A DNA stretch of 64,000 nucleotides from Methanosarcina sp. (GCA_003164755.1 PLUB01000059.1:40751-104750), one strand, 5' to 3'; counted from the stretch's first letter, positions 40,125 through 49,853 are shown. The notes: generated by a model not told the origin, from the sequence alone. Numbers and translations are program-made.

Positions 40125-40493
40125 CTATTCTATTTTGAAATATTCTGCCACACAATATATATCTTCGTGATTCAAGAGTCGGATGTACTGCCACAACCCC
40201 TGACATTCATGCACCAAATACCTCAGTTTTCTGCTTACCTGCCCACAGTAAGTATTAAGAGAACGTTCTTTGATCTCAATTACTCCATCCCAGCTAAAGT
40301 GTGCAACGATTCCATCCCCTTTAAACACTCCGAAATTTCCAAATAAAACTACGATCCCGTAGCTCCTAAGTTTCGTCTTCACACAGAAAAACACCTCCAT
40401 AGTCATATTATTAAGCTTAATGCCCTGACAACCTTCAGTATCCAGTTTCCTACCACTCATGCTCTTAATTCCAAAAGTTTCCTCATGAACCAT
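40125..40493 (-). CDS. Hypothetical protein, paralogue of the upstream gene
   Basis: 122 residues. The central part (VKTKLRSYGIVVLFGNFGVF, GDGIVAHFSWDGVIEIKE, KLRYLVHECQG) aligns with residues 20-85 of the gene at 40483-40740, so the two share a domain of about 65 residues with a G-I-V-A-x-F-x-W-D-G core. The C-terminal extension (LWQYIRLLNHEDIYCVAEYF) is unique. The frames overlap by 11 bp and are probably translated together. ATG 40493 has no clear site; the inner ATG before SGRKLD is an alternative. The function is unknown. Confidence 0.6.
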   Translation of the reverse strand: MVHEETFGIKSMSGRKLDTEGCQGIKLNNMTMEVFFCVKTKLRSYGIVVLFGNFGVFKGDGIVAHFSWDGVIEIKERSLNTYCGQVSRKLRYLVHECQGLWQYIRLLNHEDIYCVAEYFKIE

Positions 40494-40740
40494 GGCATTC
40501 TAGCACGAATTTTTGTATTTTATAGGCTGCGACATCACAACTGATGAAAATAGGTTTTTCCGTGATTTTGATAGTAAGAATACACTTCCCATCCCATTCA
40601 AAATCTGCCACAATTCCAGCCCATGAAAGCTTTCCTTTATTTCCAGGGGGTATATAGATGTCTGCATCCTGAAGCTTATTCTTCATGCACGTAAAAGTAT
40701 CAGGCGAAACGTTACAAAAAGTAATAGGTTTACAACTCAC
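40483..40740 (-). CDS. Hypothetical protein, G-I-V-A-x-F-x-W-D-G domain
   Basis: 85 residues from a GTG start preceded by GGAG at 9-10 nt. Sequence MSCKPITFCNVSPDTFTCMK leads into IPPGNKGKLSWAGIVADFEW and ILTIKITEKPIFIS, a small beta-rich domain ending with an amphipathic helix. It appears to be a tandem duplicate of the next gene. Both face away from the YgiQ gene (convergent, 34 bp from its stop). No function is inferred. Confidence 0.6.
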   Translation of the reverse strand: MSCKPITFCNVSPDTFTCMKNKLQDADIYIPPGNKGKLSWAGIVADFEWDGKCILTIKITEKPIFISCDVAAYKIQKFVLECHGS

Positions 40741-41274
40741 AATTCGCTTCTCCGAACTTACATCTAAAATTTATACCCAACTTAGAATTAAGTAAACAAA
40801 AGTAGTTTTTCGAAAATAAAAACATTCTGTTGGCATCCACTTTCATAGATGCACACAAAAATACTATCCATTTTCTCAATATCACAGTAACTTAAAAAAA
40901 AATCTAACTTTGTATGAATAATAGTGGGCAAATAGGCAAACAAATTATACATCTGTGTCAGCTGTAGAATGTAGGTTGGTATTAGAGAGAACTACTATTG
41001 TGAGATCCGGAAAAATAAAAATTCTTTCTCAGGAAGTATTTCCGAATCTCACAATTCGAAACCATTTCTAAAAACAACCATGAAATTTTGTGAATGAAAA
41101 GCTTGAATAAATGAAAGTTTAATTCATCTTACTCTTTTTTGAACATTGACTTAATAGCTATTTTGAGCAAGAATTTTGTTCTAAGTTTGGTTTTCAAACT
41201 AGTCTAAATATAGAGAAACAATGATGAATTTTTGGAGCATGAGAAAAACGTACCTGTATTAGTTGTTCTGTGGC
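40741..41274. other. No gene recognised
   Basis: Likely holds the promoter of the 40740 gene; no coding frame was seen. Confidence 0.4.
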
Positions 41275-41685
41275 TTAAAGTACTGAATTTTCAGTGTCTT
41301 CCAACTCAAAGAGAAGAATATCTTCTTCTGAAGGAAGCACAATCTTTGATCGCAGCTTTTGAGAACCTGCAGGGAAACTCCGTCCAGGACTTACAAGATT
41401 GAGAGAAGAACACCATTTGAAAAAGTCTGTTATAACTACCTGTCCTAGAATTTTTGCATTTTCAAAGGAGGGGAGATAATCAATTTGCGAGTTATAGGAA
41501 GAGGAGAAATCTTCAGGCAGATTTTGTGACAATTCCGAGCATACCTTCAAGCCGAGAATAAAATGCGTTCGATCATAGCCTACAACAGATTTCAGCATTA
41601 TTGAGCCTGTGTGGATGATTGGTTCCATCCACAAGAACCACTTCCAAGTCGCGAACATCGTTTCTGGTAGTATAGTATTTAACAC
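41275..41685 (-). CDS. Hypothetical 136-residue protein
   Basis: The ORF from GTG 41685 has coherent protein composition: VVGYDRTHFILGLKVCSELS, YLPSFENAKILGQVVITDFF, SKIVLPSEEDILLFELEDTE. No family is recognised. The first 25 codons (TWKWFLWMEPIIHTGS) look less protein-like, and the ATG at MLKSVVGYDR may be the true start. It is divergent from arcS with a 184-bp shared upstream region. Confidence 0.4.
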   Translation of the reverse strand: MLNTILPETMFATWKWFLWMEPIIHTGSIMLKSVVGYDRTHFILGLKVCSELSQNLPEDFSSSYNSQIDYLPSFENAKILGQVVITDFFKWCSSLNLVSPGRSFPAGSQKLRSKIVLPSEEDILLFELEDTENSVL

Positions 41686-41869
41686 AGTGTATCAACTTGC
41701 ATTGTGAGCTATCATATCAAATATTGCAAATAGAGGAACTTGAATGATTTGGGGAAAGAAAAATACGCAAGAGAGCTTTCAAATTTAAAAAAAAAATTCA
41801 TTTCAGGAAAAATTTTTAGAATTAGAGGAGGATAAACCTTTACATTATAATAGACATAAAAGAACAAAC

Positions 41870-43744
41870 ATGACACAGTACTTTGAGATAGAAAAAAGAG
41901 ATGGAGCAGCTAGAATCGGGAAACTTCTGCTAGTACCAAAACTTCGTACTCCCTGCATTATAAGTACTTCAGAGCTCGGGAACATTGAAAATCCTGGCGC
42001 GGTTGTCGATGTAGGTAGCTTTTGGGGTGTCGAATCCGATGTAAAGCTTGAAGAACGCGTAAAACAGATCCGGGAAAAAACAAAAAATGGAACTCTTCTG
42101 ATCCTGCCGCATCAAGTTTATTCTCCTTCTATCTCAGCCGAATCAAGGGGAAAAATCAGAAAATTAACAATTGACTGTGGGGAAAAAATGGAAGGCCCCA
42201 TAGGTTCCCTTCTCAGGACAGAAGGAGATATTCTGAAAAGTGACCTTTATATAATGGAAGGTGCAGGAACCCTTGAAAACAATGCTCGAAAGTTTCTTGA
42301 AACCCTTTTTAAGCTGAAAGACCGCATTCCACCAGATACGGCATTATATGCTCCAAACCTAGCGCTTCCTGAAAATGTAGCGATGCTGACCTATTTTGGA
42401 ATCGATATTCTTGACGATACCCGGACAGTGATTGCAGCCTATTTAGACACTTATCTCATAAATACAGGCAGTTTTCATCTTGAAACCCTGACAGAATTTC
42501 CCTGCAGATGCAGGGTATGTGCTCACACAAGGCCCGCAGAGCTAAGAAATCTTCCGAAAAATGATAGAGCAAAATTCCTAATAGCCCACAATAGAAATGC
42601 CCTTGAGTCAGAGCTTTCCCTTATCCGTGAAAGAATACGGGCAGGAACACTTAGGGAATATGTTGAAGGCCAGTGCAGGGTCAGACCCTGGCTCACAGCT
42701 CTGCTACGCCTTGGAGATTTCGAATATTCTTATCTTGAGGAAAAAGTTCCCGCTTTCCGGCAAAACCAGCTCCTTGCAGATACTTCGGAAGCGTTATCTC
42801 GAATAGAAGTGACACGATTTGCAAAACGTGTACATGAAAGATATAAGCCTCCAGATCTTGATATTCTCCTTATTCTCCCATGTGCAGCCAAAAAACCCTA
42901 TTCAATCTCTCAATCCCATCAGAAATTCATTTTGAGCCTTGGAAAATATCGCAAGTTTATTCATGAAGTAATATTAACCTCACCCCTTGGAATAGTGCCC
43001 AGAGAACTAGAACTAACATACCCTGCAGCTCATTACGATACTGCAGTTACTGGACATTGGGACGAAGACGAAAAAAGTTGGGTTTCCGGCTGCCTTGAAG
43101 CCTATCTTTCAAAATATAGTTATAAGAAAGTGATAGCACATGTAGAAGGAGCATACAAAGAAATTTGTGAAAGAGTGGCAAATAAACTTGAAATTAAAAT
43201 CATCTACACAGCTAAAGAAAAACTTGCGTCGATAGAAGCTCTTTCAAATCTAAAAAATGTTGTTGAATCCTTTTGCACAGCCGAAGATTTTAGCAAGAAA
43301 AGCTTGAATGCAGAAGAGAAAAAGAAGAATATTATGGAAGCAATTGCAACTTATCAGTTCGGAGAAGCTAGCAGACTTCTCTTCTATGAAAAAACAGAAA
43401 AGCTTGTTGTAAAAGGCCATTTCCCAAAGTACCAGCTGTTTGTCGGGAAAAAACAATTTGCAACTTTAGTTCCACAGTATGGTATGCTTGCTCTTTCGCT
43501 TGACGGAGGGGAACTTATGTCAAAAACCGGGAAATACGTGGTAAACATTGATGATTTTATCCCATGCAATTCCATTCTTGCTCCAGGAATACTGAAAGCG
43601 GATCCGCAAATAAGACCTAATGATGAAGTGATTGTTCTTGGAGATCGAGCACTCTGTGTAGGCAGGGCACTCATGAGCGGAAATGAAATGATAAAGTCCA
43701 ATAGAGGAGTTGCTGTAGATATTCGGCACGTTAAAAAACGTTGA
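41870..43744 (+). CDS. arcS: Archaeosine synthase subunit ArcS (TgtA2)
   Basis: 624 residues. ArcS converts preQ0 at position 15 of archaeal tRNA on the way to archaeosine, after the tRNA-guanine transglycosylase TgtA. The N-terminal TGT-like domain (FEIEKRDGAARIGKLLLVPK, STSELGNIENPGAVVDVGSF) lacks a full TGT active site, as in ArcS. A cysteine cluster (FPCRCRVCAHTRP) sits near residue 210. The ArcS signature PCAAKKPYSISQSHQKFI is near 340. A C-terminal PUA RNA-binding domain ends the protein (FIPCNSILAPGILKADPQIR, then GRALMSGNEMIKSNRGVAVD). The start ATG 41870 directly begins the family sequence. No partner gene is adjacent. Confidence 0.93.
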   Translation: MTQYFEIEKRDGAARIGKLLLVPKLRTPCIISTSELGNIENPGAVVDVGSFWGVESDVKLEERVKQIREKTKNGTLLILPHQVYSPSISAESRGKIRKLTIDCGEKMEGPIGSLLRTEGDILKSDLYIMEGAGTLENNARKFLETLFKLKDRIPPDTALYAPNLALPENVAMLTYFGIDILDDTRTVIAAYLDTYLINTGSFHLETLTEFPCRCRVCAHTRPAELRNLPKNDRAKFLIAHNRNALESELSLIRERIRAGTLREYVEGQCRVRPWLTALLRLGDFEYSYLEEKVPAFRQNQLLADTSEALSRIEVTRFAKRVHERYKPPDLDILLILPCAAKKPYSISQSHQKFILSLGKYRKFIHEVILTSPLGIVPRELELTYPAAHYDTAVTGHWDEDEKSWVSGCLEAYLSKYSYKKVIAHVEGAYKEICERVANKLEIKIIYTAKEKLASIEALSNLKNVVESFCTAEDFSKKSLNAEEKKKNIMEAIATYQFGEASRLLFYEKTEKLVVKGHFPKYQLFVGKKQFATLVPQYGMLALSLDGGELMSKTGKYVVNIDDFIPCNSILAPGILKADPQIRPNDEVIVLGDRALCVGRALMSGNEMIKSNRGVAVDIRHVKKR

Positions 43745-44074
43745 GCCTATTGTCTCAACAATTTAATTATTTATCACAGTAATCTCTGAATCCCTTCACA
43801 TCTTCATTTCAGAGACAAAAAACGTCGTATACAATTATGAAAAAGTGGAAAAAGATTGGCAAACTTCAGGAATAATAAAACTTTATCTCAAAAAATGAAA
43901 AGTGATATTTTATCGTTGTTAGTCCCCTACAAATGGAAAATCGATATCAGGAATAAAAATTAAGATAAACACTCTAAAAAATAAACTTGGAATGAACGAA
44001 AGAATCTTAGTACATGAAGAGTAAGACGTAGAGTATATCGTGATAAGGAAAGTAAACGATGTCGGAAAGAGAAA
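43745..44074. other. No gene recognised
   Basis: Convergent spacer between arcS and the RNase H-like gene. No obvious terminator stem was identified. Confidence 0.35.
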
Positions 44075-44902
44075 TTATTTAAAGCGTGAGGCTCGCCTGA
44101 GAAGATTTTGAGGGGATCTGTCAACTTCATCACAGATAATTCTGTGAGGGACAGGAAAAGGCAAGATGGAGTATGCCTGATTATCAGCACCTCGTAGACC
44201 CCAGCTTTCATCTGTTAGCAGGAAATAAGAATCTTCAAGCCTTATCCCCTTTGCTTTCAGGACAGAAATGACCTTTGGATCAGACAGATTTTTCCTGATC
44301 TCCTCTCCAACTTTTATTTGAGTGCCTAGACCCCCCTTTTTTACAATATAAAGTAGCTCATCTGATAGGATTTTGTCCATGGTACGGATTATTAGCCTGT
44401 AACATATCTTTTTTTTCGTAGACAATTCCTCATCTTTTTCGAGATAAAAAATGCTACGTCCGTTTCTGGCAATATCTGATAGAATATCTTCGCGCCGTGA
44501 AAAAGATTCAACTTTAAAGGTAGGAATATTCAGATAAAAGATAGGAAACTTTTTAGAAAGGCTGTCAGCAATTATCTGGTTTACTTTTTCTCTGGGTATG
44601 TATTCAAAGCTGACACTGGATCCCAAAAACTCCTTTTCAACTTCTCCCCTTTTAGCCTGAAAAAACTTTACAGCCTCAGTGGAGTCATTATAGATAATGA
44701 TCTCCTTGTCATTCCCAGAAAAGATTTTAGCCAGGATGACTGCTAAATCAAGGGCTTCAAGTTCGCAATTAAGATTGCTTCCAAGGCAATTCTGGACTTT
44801 AGTGGTGGATTGGTGGAGCTGCCTGCCGTTTAGAAACACCGTACAGCCAATATATGAGTCATCATTATCATAATAAGAAGAATCACAGTACACTTCAAGC
44901 AT
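44075..44902 (-). CDS. RNase H-fold protein with unknown C-terminal domain
   Basis: 275 residues from ATG 44902, 8 nt after AGGTGGA; an upstream ATG at 44938 has no such site. Residues 1-115 look like a type 1 RNase H fold: MLEVYCDSSYYDNDDSYIGC (first Asp), ELEALDLAVIL (Glu), EIIIYNDSTEAVKFF (Asp) and NQIIADSLSK (Asp), so the four acids of an active site are present in order. Residues 130-275 (VESFSRREDILSDIARNGRS, KKKICYRLIIRTMDKILSDE, VISVLKAKGIRLEDSYFLLT) form a second domain I do not recognise. A role in RNA-DNA hybrid removal is possible but unproven. Confidence 0.65.
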   Translation of the reverse strand: MLEVYCDSSYYDNDDSYIGCTVFLNGRQLHQSTTKVQNCLGSNLNCELEALDLAVILAKIFSGNDKEIIIYNDSTEAVKFFQAKRGEVEKEFLGSSVSFEYIPREKVNQIIADSLSKKFPIFYLNIPTFKVESFSRREDILSDIARNGRSIFYLEKDEELSTKKKICYRLIIRTMDKILSDELLYIVKKGGLGTQIKVGEEIRKNLSDPKVISVLKAKGIRLEDSYFLLTDESWGLRGADNQAYSILPFPVPHRIICDEVDRSPQNLLRRASRFK

Positions 44903-45739
44903 GCTTAATTCCACCTGATTAATAGAAGGGCTTATCATACTTCAAACTCATAAACATAAACCAAGCATATGAACAATAATATAATAAGGCTAAAGATCAA
45001 TGATTATTTCTACTAATAAAATATCATCTAGAAATATGTTGCGTATTAGTAAAATAAAAAAAGTTCTTAGTTTTTGATCGCCTTATATCGTTTGGTTTAT
45101 TTTATTTCCAAAATGTACTTGGTGCCATGTTCTACTCTTTTGTTTTTACCTCATTAGGCTATTTAGATCAGATCTATATCAGTGCATAAAAACGCGAACT
45201 TTCGTCACACTAGAGACTTAAGAGAATTTAGATAAAACACCTTTGCATTTTATTATTGGATAGCTTAAATTCTGAACAATAATTTTTATTCATGAAGACT
45301 TTTACTTGTTTCACTTTTGGAGAAAAAATACATAAGTATTAAGTCAGTTGGTGACAAATTTGCTGAAATTGATCCCTTTATTTATTAGAAACCTTTTCGC
45401 ATCATTTTTAAGCCAGATATTTAAACCGAACAGTTTTTTGAGGCAGACCTGGAGCTGAAGTAATCATTATTTTTGAAATTATTTCTTTAAAGCAATGGCT
45501 TAGTCTTTCAGATTTTGAACTTGAAAAATAATGTATTGATTGATTTTTGTAGGTAATTTATTGGTTTTCCTGAGTACATACAAGCAGTACCACAGTCTGA
45601 TCATTCGGCAAAAGAATTATTGATAACTGTAAAGAAGAATAAATATAGGAACAGTTTTCAAATTCAACTTTATTGCCTTGGTTTGAAAATAAAACAGAGA
45701 ATAATTCAGAACGCTACTTTTATCCATCCAGATCCTGGG
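44903..45739. other. Gap with family C repeat
   Basis: 45090-45205 matches 20380-20495 (TTTATTTTATTTCCAAAATG, TTTTGTTTTTA, CATTAGG and TGCATAAAAACGCGAA). No gene is seen. Confidence 0.4.
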
Positions 45740-45886
45740 CCTTAACAGCGGATAAACCTGAGAAAATTAAGAAAAAACGCAAAGGCCTGTATTGAATGCG
45801 GTGTCTGCGAAAAGAACGGCCCGTTCCATGTGGACATCCACGGCAAGATACGGGAGGCAATATATTATTTTGATAAGTTATGATAA
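45740..45886 (+). pseudogene. Aldo/keto reductase C-terminal tail relic
   Basis: The frame reads KPEKIKKKRKACIECGVCEK followed by NGPFHVDIHGKIREAIYYFD and a stop, the ferredoxin-like Cys cluster that ends iron-sulfur aldo/keto reductases. The last Cys of the usual CEKNCPF is Gly. Nothing of the TIM barrel remains upstream. Confidence 0.55.
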
Positions 45887-45910
45887 CTCCGAATCTGGAG
45901 GATAATTTCA

Positions 45911-46421
45911 ATGAGTAAAAAAGTATTTGTGCATTCAGCCACGCCCTGCGAAAGCGCAAAAAAAATTCATGTAGCTTATTTTTCACATTTCCGGCAACAC
46001 GCGCGTAATTGCTAATCAAATACACGAAAGCATCGCGGCGATATCTTTGAAATTGTGACCGTAGATCCGTATCCCAGCGATTACAATAAAGTTGTGAAAC
46101 AAGCAAAGCAGGAACAAGAATCAGGTTATAAACCTACGCTGAAAACAAAAATTGAAACATCTCGAGTCGTATGATGTGGTTTTCATTGGCTATCCTAATC
46201 GGTGTGGTACGATACCTAGGCTGGTTGCAACCTTTTTGTCGGAACACCATTTTTCCGGAAAAACCATTGTACCGTTTTGTATATACGAGGGAAGCCGTCT
46301 AGGGCGAAACGCTACGGATATCACCAAGCTTTCCCCGCAGTCAACTATGCTGGATGGTCTTGCAGTCCGGGGCAGAAAAGTAAAAAATGCGCAGAATGAG
46401 GTATCCGAGTGGCTGCATTAA
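45911..46421 (+). pseudogene. Flavodoxin, disrupted
   Basis: ATG 45911 opens MSKKVFVHSATPCESAKK, then in another frame HVAYFSHSGNTRVIANQIHE (phosphate-binding loop; the sequence itself needs a shift here), DIFEIVTVDPYPSDYNKVVK, and in a third frame YDVVFIGYPNRCGTIPRLVA, VPFCIYEGSRLGRNATDI and VKNAQNEVSEWL. This is the whole length of a flavodoxin_4-type protein in three frames. FMN-binding NWWGT has become NRCGT. At least three frameshifts lie at about 45960, 46030 and 46155. Confidence 0.75.
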
Positions 46422-46504
46422 CTTGGGCTGCATGAACTCGAAATGACAGAATAAAAAGTTTGTTTTGACATCAAAACACGACTAAGGATATGGAGGAGCA
46501 TAAG

Positions 46505-47096
46505 ATGAGCAAAAAAGTATTAGTGTTATCTGCAAGTCCAAGGAGAGGCGGAAATTCAGACCTCTTATGCGACCAGTTTATGCTTGGGGCAAAAGAATCA
46601 GGAAATCAGGTTGAGAAAATATTCTTAAGAGATAAAAGAGATTAATTATTGCCTGGCATGTGATGACTGTCAAGGTAATGGAGGCAACTGTGTTCAGAAG
46701 GATGACATGGCTGAAATCCTGGATAAAATAATAGCTTCCGACGTTATTGTTATGGCAACACCTGTTTATTTTTACACCATGAACGGACAGATGAAAACCT
46801 TGATTGACAGAACCTATTCTAGGTATCTCACAATAAGCAATAAGGAGATGTATTTCATTGCGACTGCCGCTGACAGCAGAAAGCAGGCAATGGAAAGGAC
46901 TATGGAAGGATTCAGAGGAATTACCTCCTGCCTGAGCGGAGCAAAAGAAAAGGGTATTATTGATGGAACTGGTGCCTGGAATATGGGAGACATCAAAGGA
47001 AGCAAAGCAATGAAGCAGGCATATGAAATGGGAAAAAATATTTGCTTGGAGTGGAAATACAATGAACAGAGTAGAATCATGCGAACAGAAATTTAA
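46505..47096 (+). pseudogene. NADPH-dependent FMN reductase family protein, one frameshift
   Basis: The first frame gives MSKKVLVLSASPRRGGNSDL (FMN phosphate loop), then FMLGAKESGNQVEKIFLRDK. One extra base near 46640 shifts the frame to EINYCLACDDCQGNGGNCVQ, MATPVYFYTMNGQMKTLIDR and a family C-terminus. The CxxCxxC cluster is typical of flavodoxin-family oxidoreductases related to iron-sulfur flavoproteins. A good site is not evident, but GGAGGA lies 10 nt before ATG 46505. Removing one base restores a normal protein of about 197 residues, so this is a recent lesion or a sequencing error. Confidence 0.8.
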
Positions 47097-47309
47097 GGAA
47101 TTATTGTACCCTCTTCAAATTACATGGTAAAAAATAAATTTATATGGTCTTTCAAAAATAGCATATGATACAATCACAGATAGAATTTGGAACCCTAAAA
47201 TAATAATTGATTTTATCCACATAAATTAGTAAGCAAAGAATATTCAACCCTTACAAAATAATTATTCTATAGGATTGAAATAATGGGAGAAAAATTGGAA
47301 CCTTATTAA

Positions 47310-47470
47310 GTTGATAGAGAATTTTTTAACGTGGAAGTTATCTCAAAAATGTATGAGAAAAAGCTTGAATTTGTAATTGTAGCTAAATCCAACCGAAAAA
47401 TTGAGAAATTTTTGAAAAGCACCTGGATGAGAATGGATTAAGATTTATAGATGAATTTTTTATTTGTTAA
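47310..47470 (+). pseudogene. Short transposase relic
   Basis: The frame DREFFNVEVISKMYEKKLEF followed by VIVAKSNRKIEKFLK and, shifted, DENGLRFIDEF resembles the region around the second catalytic Asp of ISH3/IS4-like DDE transposases (D-R-x-F-F). Only about 50 codons remain. Confidence 0.4.
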
Positions 47471-48271
47471 TTTTTAAGGAAAAGTTGTAAATGAATATAA
47501 ATAGTTATCAGCGACTACATAAAATATGAAATGTGATCTTTTAGAGGCTAACTAATTTTTTATCTCTAGATTACAAGAATCTTACACTTTTAAGGGGATT
47601 GAAAATATATAGAAAAAAATCTTTTTTTGAGAAAGTATCCAACTAGTTGAAAAAAAACAAATTAAGTTATAGAGAGTAGGAGCCGATAAGTAGCATTTAT
47701 TGAGCTATTCTCTTAGTCTTTATTGCTCGATTATTCATAGAGATGATGAGATACTAATTCAAGGAGATTAGATATAGATCCACTAACTTCATCAACAAAA
47801 ACTAAATTAACTTATACCTACAATAAACTTCATGAAAAATGATATCAAAATGTATATTTTTGCTAATTTAGACGATATTAATAGCTCAATTGATAACTAT
47901 TCAACCTACTAAAAATAAGTTAATAAAATATATATTTTGATGCAACAGATACTTCTGATCACTAACTGATGGATAAATAAAAATAATGATCATATCCCAA
48001 AGTTAAATAAAATTAGTCCATCAAAATTCTCTCATTGAAGTTTAGAAAAGATAACTATAGATATTGCTTTGTTCATGTCGAATAGTTCTTATAATTGTGA
48101 CAAAAATCTAGACTGTTTTAAATTATATATAAAATGGTATTATACTCATAAATATTATCAAATAAATTTGAGCTGAAAATAAGCTTGATTTCATCAAAAA
48201 TTAGTAGATACTGTATAAATTAAGTTAGAAGTAAAAAAGGGATTGCTGTTAATAGAGGACATTTATTTTCT
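47471..48271. other. Gap with family D repeat
   Basis: 47945-48060 resembles 23525-23640. Otherwise nothing coding was seen. Confidence 0.4.
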
Positions 48272-48889
48272 CTACCCCTTTCCAGCAAAAAAACCCATAA
48301 TAAGAAGTATAAACCCCAGCCCCAGGAGAAAAAGAGGCAGATCAAAACCTTCAACTTGAGTTTCTAAGCCCTGTGATTCAGAAGGTTTATTGTCCGAAGA
48401 ATTGTGTAGAGACCCATCAAGTGTTTGTGGAATAGGAAGCTTAGGATCTAGGTATTGATATTGATACACAGGTGAGAACTTGACCAAGACCCCGTCTGCA
48501 CCTGCGTATACGGTGCTTACCGTTAGATTAAGAATTTCTAGAGAGTCACTTGAATATATAAATTGAGATCCTTCAGTGACAATGTCATTCTTAAGCAGAG
48601 TCCCTTTTCTACGAAGCTCAAGCCATACCCTTTTCCCTTCAGTATCTGTTCCTTTCACATAAAGCTGATAATCCTGCAAAAAAATATGATAGCTTCCAGA
48701 TTTCACATAAATTTTATCTCCATTGATCAGAACATTAGAGAGCTTCTTCCCAGAACCGGTAGCTAAGGCAGGTGACATAGAGTAAAAGATAACTGAAAAG
48801 AATATAGATATAATAAGGAAAAAGGAAAATAAAGGGAGAATATTTATTATCTCATCTTCTTTCCTTTCGGGTTTACTTGGGGCGAGCAT
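48272..48889 (-). CDS. Membrane-anchored protein with one S-layer duplication domain
   Basis: 205 residues from ATG 48889 (MLAPSKPERKEDE); TTG 48907 is an alternative. A hydrophobic segment (ILPLFSFFLIISIFFSVIFY) acts as signal or anchor. Residues about 55-150 match half of a DUF1608-type S-layer duplication domain: YHIFLQDYQLYVKGTDTEGK, RVWLELRRKGTLLKNDIVTE, FIYSSDSLEILNLTVSTVYA and VLVKFSPVYQYQYL. A Ser/Asn linker and a C-terminal helix (LFLLGLGFILLIMGFFAGKG) follow. Full S-layer proteins have two domains; this has one. It overlaps the 3' end of birA by 17 bp, so translation is likely coupled to the pyc-birA cluster. Confidence 0.75.
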   Translation of the reverse strand: MLAPSKPERKEDEIINILPLFSFFLIISIFFSVIFYSMSPALATGSGKKLSNVLINGDKIYVKSGSYHIFLQDYQLYVKGTDTEGKRVWLELRRKGTLLKNDIVTEGSQFIYSSDSLEILNLTVSTVYAGADGVLVKFSPVYQYQYLDPKLPIPQTLDGSLHNSSDNKPSESQGLETQVEGFDLPLFLLGLGFILLIMGFFAGKG

Positions 48890-49853
48890 AAATGCATCTG
48901 CCTGCAATAATTTCTTCCCTGGTATCGTCTGCTTTTCTTATTACAAGAGCTCCGTCAGGAGTTACTCCCACAGCTTTACCTTCTATAATTCGTGAAGGCG
49001 TTATGACCTTAACATCTCTGCCAATGGTATCTGAAAGAGCAAGCCAGTCATTAAGGATATGTGAAAACGGCCGGGTCTTGAAATTTATGTACTGCTGCTC
49101 AAGCTCGAAGAGAAAGTTCTGAAGGAACGAAACTCTTTTTATATGTCTTCCAAGCTCAACTTTCAGAGTTGTCGAACCCGAACGTAAAGACTCTGGAATA
49201 TCTGTTAAGTCCATATTCACATTAATCCCTATTCCCAACACTACATAGTCCACTCTATCCATCTCAGCATTTGCCTCGGTAAGGATTCCACATACTTTCT
49301 TCCCATTGATGCATACATCATTTGGCCATTTGATGCGTGCGTCAAGGCCTAAATCACGAATAGCATTTGCGACAGCAAGCCCGGCAACTAGAGTAAGTCT
49401 TGAAGCATGCCTGATAGGAATTCCTGGTTTGAGGATCACAGACATCCATATACCGCCGTGTGGGGAGATCCATTCCCTGCCCATGCGGCCTCTGCCTCCC
49501 TTCTGTATTTCAGAGATTACAAGCGTGCCTTCCTCTTCCGAAGCCGCTATTTCCTTTGCAATACTATTTGTAGAATTCACCTCCTCGAAATAATGAATCT
49601 TCTGCCCTAGAAGAGTTGCTTTGAGCCCCATCTGGATTTCTTCCGGGTACAGGAATTGAGGTACGGATTTAAGGACATAACCTCTTTTTGGGAATGATCC
49701 TATCTCATAACCATCAGTCTTGAGGGCCTTGATATATTTCCAGACCATTGTCCTGGAAATCCCTAGCTTGAGCCCCAGTTCTTCTCCAGAAACAGGGCTT
49801 TTCTGTGCATCTTTAAGTTCCTTGATAATTTGAGATCTTTTATCTCCCATCAA
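48873..49853 (-). CDS. birA: Bifunctional biotin protein ligase / biotin operon repressor BirA
   Basis: 326 residues. An N-terminal winged helix (SGEELGLKLGISRTMVWKYI, KALKTDGYEIGSFPKRGYVL) is followed by the ligase domain: NSTNSIAKEIAASEEEGTLV, the biotinyl-5'-AMP loop GGRGRMGREWISPHGGIWMS, the catalytic KWPNDVCINGKKVCGILTEA, and a C-terminal SH3-like domain (GVTPDGALVIRKADDTREEI). It activates biotin and attaches it to the Lys of PycB; the HTH suggests it also represses transcription in response to biotin. It lies 128 bp after pycA, a cluster described for M. barkeri pyruvate carboxylase. Confidence 0.95.
   Translation of the reverse strand: MMGDKRSQIIKELKDAQKSPVSGEELGLKLGISRTMVWKYIKALKTDGYEIGSFPKRGYVLKSVPQFLYPEEIQMGLKATLLGQKIHYFEEVNSTNSIAKEIAASEEEGTLVISEIQKGGRGRMGREWISPHGGIWMSVILKPGIPIRHASRLTLVAGLAVANAIRDLGLDARIKWPNDVCINGKKVCGILTEANAEMDRVDYVVLGIGINVNMDLTDIPESLRSGSTTLKVELGRHIKRVSFLQNFLFELEQQYINFKTRPFSHILNDWLALSDTIGRDVKVITPSRIIEGKAVGVTPDGALVIRKADDTREEIIAGRCIYARPK

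Noticed and set aside
41275..41685. Assigning the 136-residue ORF to an archaeosine partner gene
   Set aside because: Only its position next to arcS suggests it; no sequence motif supports the link.
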